Source: Seminavis robusta
Lineage: Eukaryota > Bacillariophyta > Bacillariophyceae > Naviculales > Naviculaceae
DNA: 32,998 bases
Direction: 5' to 3'
Assembly (NCBI GenBank): GCA_903772945.1
Contig: CAICTM010001254.1
Coordinates: forward strand, 1 to 32,998
Position numbers and translations under genes: made by a program. The notes under the pieces were generated by a model. That model searched no databases. It was not told the DNA's origin and saw only the letters and a program-made list of their open reading frames with translations. This document shows, in pieces, positions 9,296 through 19,133 of this stretch; positions within the stretch are counted from its first letter, which is position 1; every line of letters starts with the position of its first letter.

Positions 9296-11421
9296 ATGTC
9301 GACTCCAGACTCTGATATGGAATCCACAGAACGGTCGAAGAAAGAGGACCGCAAGAAGCGTAAGGAGGAGTCCAAGAAGGATTCCAAGAAGGAGCGGAAA
9401 AAAGAAAAAGAAGAAAGAAAGAAGGATCCAAAAACGGCATCTCTCCGACACAAGCAAGGAGGAAGTGTTAGTGCCTGATCTGACCACACTTCCACACCAA
9501 AAAGAAAAGAGAAACACAACAATGACAATGACAATAGCACAGTAAGCTACCGTTTGATCATGCGTATATTGTGGCACCGATGGTCGGAGCCTCGGAATTG
9601 CCGTTTCGGTTATTGACGCGCAAATACGGCGCTCAGTTGGCATATACGCCCATGATGAGTTCGGTCCGATTTGTCCGGGAGCCATCTTATCGCAATGAAA
9701 TCTTTCAGACCAACCCACTGGATCGACCGTTGGTGTGTCATTTCAGTGCCAATTCGCCCACTGATTTTGCCAAAGCCGTTCAATTGGTGGCGGACCAATG
9801 CGATGCCATTGATCTCAATTTGGGATGTCCTCAACGGACTGCCTTTGTCGGCCATTTTGGCAGTTACTTGTTGGATCCCGGTCCCGATCGACAATTGATT
9901 TGTGATATTGTGCGTGCGGGCGTTCAGGCAGTGTCGCCTTCGAAACCCATTTTGGTCAAAATTCGACTCTTGGAGACATTGGACGAAACCATTCAACTCT
10001 GTCGACAATTAAAAGATGCCGGTGCCAGTCTCATTGCCATTCATGCCCGAAAGCGTGCCGGTTGGGAACGCAAGGGACCCGGGGCACGCGATGGACCGGC
10101 CAAACTCGACTTGGTCACGCACATCAAACAAGCCGTGCCCAATATTCCCATTATTGCCAATGGAAACGTCATTTCCTATCAAGATGTACTCGACAACCAA
10201 ACACTCACAAACGCCGATGGAATTATGAGTGCCGAAGGAATTCTCGATAATCCGGCACTCTTTTTGCCACGGTTGGGAAACAATGAAACTACGATACAAC
10301 AAACAGTCACCATTGTCGATCCACTTTTACATTGTTGTTTCAAGGACGATGCTACTATCCCACCATTGGATGAATCCAATAACACAAAGGACACCACCAA
10401 CTTGAATTCCAAATCAGCAACAACAACATCCAATACTGATGTCATCAAGAAAAAGAAACGAAAACTACTCAAGAAATTGAGGGAAATTGAACGCATTCAG
10501 ACTAAAGTACAAGAGAATGGTGGGGATGACTCTATATTGGAAAAAGATGAACACCAAAAACTAAAAGCCAAATCGTCCGTTCAAGAGGCCATTCGGAAGT
10601 TGGATCAACAAGAAGAAGAACAGCCGAAGCAGGAGAATGGAACGACGACATCATCATCGTCATCATCCGACGTCAATCAAAAACCCACTAGTACTACTCC
10701 ACCACACAACAACAACACGAAAGAGTTGACGGTGGCCAATTCCACCCACACGATTCCACTCTCCCAACTCTACGACACGGCCAATGACAAGATTGCATTG
10801 GCCAAGGAGTATCTACAATTGGCGCAGCGGTTCGGACCCACCACGATGCGAACACAAATCTTTCATGTTCGTCGCATGATGAAGGAGATTCTAGATCAGT
10901 ACCAACTCATGCCGGATTGTTTGCAGTGTCGCACACCCGCGCAACTCGTCAACATTGTACGACTATGCGAATCTTATCGACACGATCCCACACTGTTTGT
11001 CTACAATCGTCAAAAAGCCAAAGAACAAGCATTGGCATTGGAACGCAAACGACACGAAGAAGGAAAACGCAAGGCATTCGAAGCACGCATGATTCGAAAG
11101 GCCAAACGAGAAGGAAAATTGCAGGATCTGGAATACTACCTGCGACGAGGGGCCACCGTGCCGACGCAAGCATTGGTGAAACAGTTGAGGAGCATGAAGG
11201 ACGACAACAAACCAGAACAATTAAAGGCGTGGACGGAGAACGATCATTCCCAACATTGTCTTGCGTTTCATTTGGACAAGACGTGTCAACGAGGACGGGC
11301 GTGTGCCTTTTTGCATGTAGATGCCAAGGCCAGTAATGGTGGCAGTCACAAGAATGGTGAACATGGTGGTGGTGGTGGTCAGGATACCACCTTTGAGGAA
11401 CAAGACGAAGTGGCAGGATAA
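9296..11421 (+). CDS. tRNA-dihydrouridine synthase, DUS1 type, with C-terminal CCCH zinc finger
   Basis: This enzyme family reduces specific uridines in tRNA to dihydrouridine using FMN and NADPH; DUS1 enzymes act on U16/U17. Exon 1 is 9296-9466, a Lys/Glu-rich leader of 57 codons. The intron is about 9467-9546 (GTTAGT...TAAG, phase 0; an AG at 9536-9537 is an alternative in the same phase). Exon 2 is 9547-11421, giving about 681 residues. Visible motifs: YIVAPMVGASELPFR (flavin-site strand), DLNLGCPQ with the catalytic Cys near residue 151, VKIRLL, IAIHARKR and IANGNVI, then MSAEGILDNPALF. A Lys- and Ser-rich insert of about 150 residues separates the barrel from the helical domain (YLQLAQRFGPTTMRTQIFHV). 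At 11257-11316 lies an exact C-x8-C-x5-C-x3-H finger. Human and yeast DUS1 lack such a finger as far as I recall; DUS3 enzymes have them N-terminally. The enzyme call is sure; the exact splice sites are not. Confidence 0.93.
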
Positions 11422-11961
11422 GTACATGTTGTGCTTACCGAGCTATTCATCATACAGTGGATAAATCAGATTCAAACTCATCTTTGGTCTACTTTATTTA
11501 GTCCATTTCGAGCTTGGGGCATACCGCATAGTATGCTCGTCCAGTATGGGTGTCTTGGTACCGGTATGTGCCAAGGGTATGATACTGGACGAAACTGCAG
11601 AGCTTCGATTCTCACAGACATAGATAGCTTCCCTGCTCTACTACCTAGCTTGCAAGCAAGCTAGACTCGTTTCTCCTGGCTGTGCGGTACCCGTAGCTTG
11701 ATACCCAACTGGAATCGAGGTGCCCCGTCGATCCTGCTCTTGCATGAAGACTTCTAACGAATGTTGATTGGAAACTGTGAGACTATCATACATTGTAGCT
11801 GCTGGGCTAACGATTTCAGCACGGAGTGAGTGATTCCATTCAGCAAGTTTGACTCTTCAGCTTGCAATCACCAGTGACAGTTGGCGGAAAGGGACATGGG
11901 TTTTGTCTACTTTTGATTAAATACCTCAATTCGAGACGATCACATAAATGATGTTGATATA
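11422..11961. other. Intergenic between convergent genes
   Basis: No gene is seen. The part from about 11790 to 11961 is similar to 29075-29249 (shared 'aatcaccagtgacagttgg' and 'cataaatgatgttgat'). It is therefore the duplicated 3' flank of the ankyrin-like gene and probably holds its 3' UTR. Confidence 0.6.
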
Positions 11962-13417
11962 TTACCGCCCTTCTTCACGAGACCCAGGGCAGCCATTGTC
12001 ACGTAGCCACTGGATCACTTCCTTTTGGTTGAACAGGCAGGCAGCTCGATATGTTGATGCACTCCATGGACAACCATTTTCACGAGCCCACTTCAAAATT
12101 TCCAAATGCCCATTTTCAGCAGCACGAGCACATGTATCCGCATTCCAAGGACAACCATTTGCACGAGCCCACTTTAGAATTTCAAAATGCCCATTTTTAG
12201 CAGCAGCCCAGCATGTCACTTTATCCCATGGACAACCATTTGCGTGCAACCACTTTAGAATTTCAAAATGGCCATTTTTTGCAGCACCGCCACATGTTCG
12301 CTCATTCCATGGACAACCATTTTCATCAGCCCACTTCAAAATCTCCAATGGCATTTTCAGCAGCACTAGAACATGTCAAAGCATTCCATGGACAACCTTT
12401 TCACGAGCCCACTTCAAAATTTCCAAATGCCATTTTTAGCAGTAGCCCAGCATGTATCTGCATTCCATGGACAACCATTTTTTCACGAGCCCACTTTAAA
12501 ATTTCCAAATGACCACCGTCCGCAGCGTACTCACATGTCGCCTCATTCCATGGACAACCATGTGCGTGCAACCACTTTAGAATTTGAAAATGGCCATCTT
12601 TAGCAGCACAGCCACATGTCTGCTCATTCCATGGACAACCATTTTCATTAGCCCACTTCAAAATCTCCAAATGGCCATTTCCAGCAGCAAAAGAACATGT
12701 CAAAGCATCCCATGGACAACCATTTGCACGAGCCCACTTCAAAATTTCCAAATGACCACCATGAGCAGCACTCCAGCATGTCCGCTCATTCCATGCACAG
12801 CCATTTTCGCGAGCCCACTTTAAAATGTCCAAATTGCCACCGTCAGCAGCGTACTCACATGTCCGCTCACTCCATGGACAACCATTCTCTCTTAACCAAT
12901 GGAGTAATTCAAAATGTCCATTTCTAGCCGCTGCAGCACATGTCCGCTCACTCCAATAGAATCCTTGTTGCCGTGCCCATTTCATGACCATAATATTTCC
13001 ATATCTGGCAATCACATTGCAAACATTCGCGAGATCAGGTGTTTTGTTGCTGGAATTGTCCTTGAGCCAGTATTCTGCACGTGGCTGGTTACAGAATGTT
13101 TCGCTGCAAAGAGTGTCCGTGCTTTCCGCAGAGCGACTGTCCGGAATTGGTATATATCCACGCTTATCTTTTACCTTTCTTGGATTTTTCTTGAGTTCAA
13201 CTTTGCAGTACTCTTTGTACAGTTGATTCATCTTTTTGTTGACAGCTCCTACAAACGCGTACTGTCCAACACCAACAAAGGGAAGAATGCCTTGGACCAA
13301 AATCAAATCGTCAGCAAACAAAAGAGATTCAAAGGGCGGAGACATCTTCTGTTTCTTTTTGGTATTGTTGTTAGCACTGCTATTGACGGCAGCAACAGCA
13401 CCATCATCAGAAGACAT
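11962..13417 (-). CDS. Ankyrin-like 27-residue repeat protein, copy 1 (internal frameshifts)
   Basis: ATG at 13417, TAA at 11964-11962, about 485 residues. Residues 1-60 hold a Ser/Asn/Lys start and an F-box-like segment (ILPFVGVGQYAFVGAVNKKM). A linker with CSETFCNQPRAEYW follows, then about 12 repeats of 27 residues, consensus GHLEILKWARENGCPW followed by N-x(2)-TC-x(2)-AA-x-N. This short ankyrin-like repeat is common in stramenopiles and in large DNA viruses of protists, and probably makes a protein-binding solenoid. The frame is lost between about 12490 and 12350. There a run of A is two bases too long and four single bases are missing, all in or beside short runs, before the frame resumes to the end. 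Whether the break is real or a consensus error is open. A paralogue lies at 29250-31173. Confidence 0.75.
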
Positions 13418-14251
13418 GATCGACGATGATAATGATAGTGGGCTGGCTGGCTATATTATTATGTGGATCGAGAGAGCTGTGGTGATCGGTTGCTGTTCAG
13501 TTCTACCGGTAGCAACCGGTACACTTTGTACCTGCCACAGTCAGTGAGACAGCATCGAAGGAAGACCCCCCTGATGGTCCCGGTATTTGGCAGCTCTGCT
13601 GAGCACATGACATGGTTGACGAGGTCACCAAGAAGGGTGTTAAATCCTGACGCGACGAATAAGGGATGACATATGCTGTTGATCTTGATTGATCTTGGCG
13701 ACTGAATGCCTCCACAACAATGTCCTTTGTTTCCGGCCCGTTGCTTCATGATGATCGAAAGCTCAGACTTCTACATGTACAACCAGCTTGACTGCTGCTT
13801 CCTCATCAGCTCATCAGTAGTTTGGTTGCATCACAGAACAGAACAGCGACTAGCAGAACAGAGCCACTGGCCATACATATAGTCTTGGTTTTGATTTGAT
13901 TGTTGGTGGCAACTGGATGTCATTTGTCCAAAAGACGAGAGACTCAGTTTTGGCTCGGCTACCCATCCTTGTCGCACACTCATTGAAATAGAGAACTGTT
14001 GAGTGTTGGGACCATCTAAGAGAGAGAGAAGGAGGAGAAGAGACTCGCTAGCTAGATAGCTAGTAGATCAGGTCAGGTCAGGCCAGGCTACGGTATATAC
14101 CCATCCAAGCTCATGTGCCGTGCCGTTGGGTAGCTGGTATGAGTTGGCTCCTGTTCTGTCAGAGATCAGGATAACTACTGTACCTAAGCTAAGCTAAGCT
14201 AACCAATAGCTAGCTAGCTAGCTAGCTAGCTAGCTAGTAGCAAGAGCCAAG
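13418..14251. other. Divergent intergenic region
   Basis: This region separates the minus-strand ankyrin-like gene from the plus-strand gene at 14252 and must hold both promoters. ORFs at 13463-13749 are short and unremarkable. Simple repeats: an AGAGAGAGAAGGAGGAG tract near 14019-14039, GTCAGGTCAGGCCAGG near 14071-14090, and the repeats at 14185-14237. Confidence 0.5.
14185..14237. repeat. (TAAGC)n and (TAGC)n microsatellites just upstream of an ATG
   Basis: A TAAGCTAAGCTAAGCTAA run at 14185-14202 is followed by about eight TAGC units at 14207-14237, ending 14 bp before the ATG at 14252. The TAGC repeat is self-complementary (AGCT, CTAG), so it can fold back in the 5' UTR RNA or extrude as a cruciform in DNA. 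Shorter versions recur across the window. Confidence 0.85.
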
Positions 14252-17200
14252 ATGGCGTCTTCTCTGACTGCCAGCAGCAGCACCAACAAGAGCAAGAAGA
14301 AAGAGAAGGATCAGAAAGAGAAAGATCAGAAGGACAGCTCGGACGATGCTTCCACGGCATCCACGGCGGCAGAGTCTACCAAGAGCGATGTTCCCGTGAC
14401 GGACACTGCTGCGGCTGTTGCTGCTTCAGAAGAAGCCTCCACCAAGTCTGGCATTAAGAAAGAGAAAGACAAGAAAAAGTCGAAAGAGAAAGACAAGAAA
14501 GAGAAAAAGAAGAAAAAAGACAAGCGGAAATCGGAAATGGACGATTGTTCTGTGGGAAGTGGCAGTTCCTACTATTACAACTATGACAGTGATTCGTCCC
14601 TCAGTTCTACCGGTTCGGAGCTCATTACGGGCGGTGTCGCCAAGAAGAAGAACCGTAAAGTCATTGCCAAAGAAGCTTCCAAATCGTCCTTATTGGATAG
14701 TGCTTCCATTCCCAACAATTCGTTTCGACGGACCAGCCTACTCAGTGACGATGACGATGACAGTTTTGGCAAATTGGAGGAAGAAGAAGAGTTTGCCGAG
14801 TTTCAAATGGATCTGACATTCCTCAAGGCCACTCCACACAGTTCCTTTGCGGGTGGCATGGATAGCAGTGGGGGACATCATCAGTATCAACAACGACAAC
14901 TTCATTATGGTTCCAACACTGTTACCAACAATGCGGACACTTTCTCCCTCGATGGAAGAAGAAACAACAAATCATCCTTTGTCCGAAGAGTCAAATCCAA
15001 TGGAAGTCCTCTCTCTCATAACAACAACCAATTTGACAGACCACCCAGCAGGCCAAACCCACTTTCCATGCGAGATTCAAGTGCCCCTATTGTGACGACT
15101 GCGACCAACACAAAAAAGGAAAAACGAAAAAAGACGGCCAATTTTGCAACCACCGCCGAGGCAGATGGGACGGATGGCAGTGGATCTGCTAAGCACGAAG
15201 ATGGGATACGATTTGATTGGAGAAAGCAAAAATCCAAATCGTCTAGAGATGTTTGGCAACAGGACGATAGTGCCTTGCTCTTGCTCGATGACAGCGAAGA
15301 AGAGGTCGTACTATTCGATTGGGCGGCAACCAATGATGACGATCATTATTATACCAATAGCAACCACACAACAGCCACACCCGAAAAGAGGCGAGCCTCT
15401 CGCAAAAGCAGAACTGTCAGCAGCAATGACAATGACTCGACGGAAGATACTACTAAGAAAAGGGCAGCCAACAGTCGCAGAGAACACAACAAATCGCCTT
15501 CTGTCGATACGGACTCATCAGGCGACGATGGCGCCTACCGAAGACCGCGGCTTCGAAGAAGCAAATCCAGTGGAGATTCCGCAGTGGGAGGATTGCAGTT
15601 CCCCACGAGACGAAAATCCAACTACAACAATAAGAAAGAAAAGGCTACAACTGAGGAGGAAGGTGCTTCCACCGAAAACACTGATTCTGCGGAACACGTT
15701 GCTGCCACTCCTCCTCCCAAACGAAAAAGCAAAAAGTCCAAGGAGGTGGCACTATCGGACTTTTTGGACCCTCCAGACGAAAACACGACAACCACCACCA
15801 GTAGCAAGCCCAAAAAGGCCAAAAAGTCGGCATCCACCAACAGTAATAATAAGGACAACAACAACGAGCCAGCAGAATCAGATTCCGTGGCGACACCCGA
15901 GGATGCTTCTTGGTGGAGTGCTGACAGCTCCACTGCTCCCCCCAGCAAGCCGAAAAAGGGCAAGAAATCATCAGCAGCAGCATACAATTGGGAGGACGAG
16001 CCGACAGAGTCGGACACTGTGGCAACCCCCGAGGATGCTGGGAGAGAAGACAATGGGGGGTCCAAAAAGAAAAAGGGTAAAAAGGACAAGACTACTAGTG
16101 TGTCGCCTGTCAATATTACAGAAGAAACTGGATCAATGCAGTTTCTGTTGGAGCCAACGACCGAGTCCGACACCGTGGCAAGTCAGGAGGATCCTTCGTG
16201 GGGTGACTTGAGCAGTTCGAAAAAGAAAAAGAGCAAAAAGGAAAAGGCCATCAACGAGAACGCCGAAGAAATGCCGGCTTTGGAGCGACAGAAAAGTACC
16301 GACTCTACAGACCCAAACAGTAGGAATGACAGTGACAAGCATGATTGGGAAGCCCTGGCAGCATCTCCATCGGACGACATCGTAGTGAAGAATGCGGATG
16401 AAAACGACTCGGGAGAGTTTGCCAAAACACCAAAAAAGAAAACCAAAGACAAGAAAGAAAAACGCAAGGAAGGGATCAGGGGGCGCAGAAACACCATCGA
16501 TGGGTACGATCCGCCACCGAATGTCAATGAGGACGAAGATTTCTACAATTGGAGTCCACGAAAGACGCCCACGAGCGGTGCCTACAAGAGCCCTCGAAAA
16601 TTGACCTCATCGTCAACAAAGGCGAAAAAGACAATCATCGGCATCGAAGACAGGAAACATTTACCGGAGGCACCGCCATTGATACGCGCAACATCTTCGC
16701 CAGCTCCACCGCGAACATCCTCGGCAACACCACCACCCCCGTTGACTCGGGCAACGTCGTCCGCAACCGAGGCCTCTGGCGAAACCAATATGAGCATTGA
16801 GAGCGCCCCACCTTCGGTACCCGCTATCCGATCTTCTCCAAGGAAGAAGAAAAAGAGTGTAGTACTCAAAATTGAAGCGGGCGAGGAAGCTGAGGAGAAA
16901 ATAGAGAGGATTAGCATCTTTGAGAAGAACCCCGAGGAGGAAGAAGAGGAAGCTCTGATAAGCTATGCGGGCTCGCTTCTCAAAACGTTCACAGATGACC
17001 CAACTCAGTACAGTGATGCTGCCATGATTGCTCTGCTGGAAGAATACCCACAATCTGCATCTATCAAGTTCTCACTTGAATCGTCGGCGTTTCGTGGGGG
17101 CAAAGCCAAGACCAGGCACTACCTTTTGTCAATACTATGTGCAATGGGAGCCTCCCGTGAAGTTATAACGCTATGCTTTGGATTGAACCCAGAGTCAATT

Positions 17201-18088
17201 CACAAGTTTGACGAATGGGTCGGCACCCCGTTGCATTACGCAATTTCATTCGGAATCACGGCGTCGTTTTCTCGCGAGATGTGGACCGACTCGATCTTCG
17301 AGACTGTCGAGTACCTGATTGAAAAGGAGCCTAGACTTTTGACATCTCAGCACAATGACAGGTCAGAGTCCGTCCTCCACCAGGCGATCTTGTGTCTTTG
17401 CCCATTGGCAGGGCCAGCGGGCGGGGCTCGTGGTCCCAACGACGCACACCAACTAGCTACACTTGCTGATGTTGTGGTCTCATTGCTGCTGGAGAATCAG
17501 CCGCTGTTGGCAACGATGATGGACACCAAAGACAGGCTTCCACTTCATATTGCTGCAATGCACGCTGTCCCTTTGGAAATCATAGAGCGCATCTTGAAGG
17601 AGAACAAGGAAGCATGTTCTTGTGTGTGCAGTACGACTGGTTTTACACCGTTGCACTACGCAGCAGAAGCGTTTGGCAAATCTGTCTGGAAGTTCTTCCA
17701 CGACATGAAACGTCGCAGCAGCGACAGCGACACTCTGGACATGGACTTGCTCTCTGTGCGTCTAGACGGGCATTCAAAGAACATTCAACACCTAGTCACC
17801 ACCTCTCCTGCGGCAGCGCAAGTTGAAGATCTTAATGGTAACCTGCCGCTTCACCTGCTTATGCAAACGTGCTTCAGGGATGCCACCGCTATACCCAGCG
17901 ACGAGTTGTTCAAGTCACCCAATGTATTTGTGATTGCTTTTACGACAATCTACGATGCCTATCCAGAGGCTTCCAATATCAAAGATAGCAACGGAGAGAC
18001 CCCAATCGAGATTGTCAAAGAGCAAAAGGAAAACGGCGATCCCGTCATGGATTCCATCATGAGGTCCTTCCAGGAGCACAACGAATGA
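14252..18088 (+). CDS. Large disordered Lys/Ser/Asp-rich protein with C-terminal ankyrin repeats
   Basis: One uninterrupted exon of 1278 codons, ATG at 14252. Residues 1-900 are low in complexity: KKEKDKKKSKEKDKK tracts that look like nuclear-localisation or RNA-binding patches, acidic runs (DDDDD, EEEEEE), Ser-rich and Asn-rich parts, and a family of about three internal repeats with core ESDTVATPED followed by Lys-rich KKKKGKK-type blocks (about residues 540-680). Pro/Ala/Thr-rich sequence follows at about 810-870. From about 905 to the end the protein is folded: ankyrin-type motifs GTPLHYAISFG, RLPLHIAAMHAV, GFTPLHYAAEAFG, GNLPLHLLMQT and GETPIEIVKEQ. Family knowledge: ankyrin stacks bind partner proteins, and no enzyme domain is visible, so a scaffold role is inferred. 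Its ankyrins are ordinary 33-residue types, unlike the 27-residue repeats in the neighbouring gene. Confidence 0.85.
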   Translation: MASSLTASSSTNKSKKKEKDQKEKDQKDSSDDASTASTAAESTKSDVPVTDTAAAVAASEEASTKSGIKKEKDKKKSKEKDKKEKKKKKDKRKSEMDDCSVGSGSSYYYNYDSDSSLSSTGSELITGGVAKKKNRKVIAKEASKSSLLDSASIPNNSFRRTSLLSDDDDDSFGKLEEEEEFAEFQMDLTFLKATPHSSFAGGMDSSGGHHQYQQRQLHYGSNTVTNNADTFSLDGRRNNKSSFVRRVKSNGSPLSHNNNQFDRPPSRPNPLSMRDSSAPIVTTATNTKKEKRKKTANFATTAEADGTDGSGSAKHEDGIRFDWRKQKSKSSRDVWQQDDSALLLLDDSEEEVVLFDWAATNDDDHYYTNSNHTTATPEKRRASRKSRTVSSNDNDSTEDTTKKRAANSRREHNKSPSVDTDSSGDDGAYRRPRLRRSKSSGDSAVGGLQFPTRRKSNYNNKKEKATTEEEGASTENTDSAEHVAATPPPKRKSKKSKEVALSDFLDPPDENTTTTTSSKPKKAKKSASTNSNNKDNNNEPAESDSVATPEDASWWSADSSTAPPSKPKKGKKSSAAAYNWEDEPTESDTVATPEDAGREDNGGSKKKKGKKDKTTSVSPVNITEETGSMQFLLEPTTESDTVASQEDPSWGDLSSSKKKKSKKEKAINENAEEMPALERQKSTDSTDPNSRNDSDKHDWEALAASPSDDIVVKNADENDSGEFAKTPKKKTKDKKEKRKEGIRGRRNTIDGYDPPPNVNEDEDFYNWSPRKTPTSGAYKSPRKLTSSSTKAKKTIIGIEDRKHLPEAPPLIRATSSPAPPRTSSATPPPPLTRATSSATEASGETNMSIESAPPSVPAIRSSPRKKKKSVVLKIEAGEEAEEKIERISIFEKNPEEEEEEALISYAGSLLKTFTDDPTQYSDAAMIALLEEYPQSASIKFSLESSAFRGGKAKTRHYLLSILCAMGASREVITLCFGLNPESIHKFDEWVGTPLHYAISFGITASFSREMWTDSIFETVEYLIEKEPRLLTSQHNDRSESVLHQAILCLCPLAGPAGGARGPNDAHQLATLADVVVSLLLENQPLLATMMDTKDRLPLHIAAMHAVPLEIIERILKENKEACSCVCSTTGFTPLHYAAEAFGKSVWKFFHDMKRRSSDSDTLDMDLLSVRLDGHSKNIQHLVTTSPAAAQVEDLNGNLPLHLLMQTCFRDATAIPSDELFKSPNVFVIAFTTIYDAYPEASNIKDSNGETPIEIVKEQKENGDPVMDSIMRSFQEHNE

Positions 18089-18431
18089 ACTTGGGAGTTC
18101 CCCCCAAGAGCACGACAACCCCATGTTGCCACCTGCTCTGATCCCCTCCATAGAGCATTAGCTCGTGCATTAGCTCGTGCTTTGAAAGCGGGATGAGCAC
18201 CCCCGTCGTCAACGCTTTGACGAACCCGCTACAGCTGTTTAAACATAAAGGCAAGTAATACTACAATTAGAAAACCGAACTACTTTAGGAGTTCACGACT
18301 ATAGTCATGACTGTGGACGGAGTGCAGGTGCAACCAATGCTGGAGGGGGGGGGAATCAGGGGCAACAAAAGCGTGCCCAGGCTTGAAGACAGCACACCTT
18401 GGGTGCTGCACAAGGGCGTCAGATGCGGCAG
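18089..18431. other. Intergenic, no supported gene
   Basis: It contains a direct repeat 'attagctcgtgc' (about 18157 and 18169), a near-palindrome TCACGAC-TATA-GTCATGA at about 18294-18311 and a run of nine G at about 18345-18353. The palindrome could be a 3'-end hairpin but nothing else supports that. The minus strand continues from the UAP fragment without recognisable enzyme sequence. Confidence 0.4.
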
Positions 18432-18900
18432 CTAACCTGCAATTGTAGTAGTAGATGGCCACATTGTCCAATGTTGTACACGCCTTTCGGATGATCGAAC
18501 CCTAATCGAGTTCCTTGTCCACCGGCTAGAACCAATGCTGCCACTTGGCCTTGGGCTGTGGCTGCCAGACCCAGAGGTTCTACCTTTTGTACCGTTGCAG
18601 CATCGCTGGAATAGGCAACTTGCTCCGTCAAGGGTGCAATTGTTTGACTGGCACTCTCCTCTTGCTTTTTCAAAGTGGCTTCCAATTGGGAGGGATTTTC
18701 TCCAGCTCCACCGAAACGAGCTGGTCGAAGAGCGCCTTTTTGTCCGCCTCACTCAGATCTGGAGGAAACACATGCTCTTGTCCGTGCTCCTTGAAATGTG
18801 CTTCGACTTTGGCAGGGGTCTTCATGAGGTATGGTTGGATCAATCTCTGGGGAGCCAGCTCAAAAAACTGCCGACTACGATGCACAACAAGGCTAAAAAG
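18432..18900 (-). pseudogene. 5' fragment of UDP-N-acetylglucosamine pyrophosphorylase gene
   Basis: Two minus-strand frames join at about 18680. The first holds KVEAHFKEHGQEHVFPPDLS and a helical segment ending LEKIPPN. The second holds LKKQEESASQTIAPLTEQ, then VAALVLAGGQGTRLGFDHPK and GVYNIG. The LAGGQGTRLG-x(4)-PKG motif is the nucleotide-binding signature of eukaryotic UAP1-type enzymes, which make UDP-GlcNAc from GlcNAc-1-phosphate and UTP. The full family has roughly 480-520 residues; here only the first about 130 are present, the sequence just after the motif is already abnormal (QCGHLLLQLQ), and no downstream domain follows. One base is missing at the frame change. It is a truncated duplicate; a full gene is expected elsewhere in the genome. 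Confidence 0.8.
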
Positions 18901-19133
18901 GATGCAATGCTGCACAAAAAAGCAAAAGTTCATTATTTATTGTCAAAATGAGAAACGTAGGTATTTAAACACCTTGGTATTAATTAAGCACCTTCGTGAC
19001 ATGCACATCTCGTATTGCCCATGTATCGGCACCGGTACATGCATGCGCTGCTAATGAACTATAGCTAGCTAGCTATCAATAACGCAGTTACAAGTAGCTT
19101 TTTTCTACTGATAGGGTATAGCCCCCAAGTGCT

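Noticed and set aside
9253..9540. Minus-strand ORFs with Phe/Leu/Ser-rich membrane-like sequence
   Set aside because: They are antisense to the AAG/GAG-rich Lys/Glu leader of the DUS gene; CTT/TTC codons give a false hydrophobic look.
15144..16211. Plus-strand ORF of 355 codons, rich in Arg, Pro and Thr
   Set aside because: It is a +1-frame shadow of the repetitive Lys/Ser codons in the 1278-residue gene.
18294..18311. Near-palindrome TCACGAC-TATA-GTCATGA as terminator
   Set aside because: A single imperfect palindrome downstream of a eukaryotic gene, without a T-run or any second copy, is not enough evidence.
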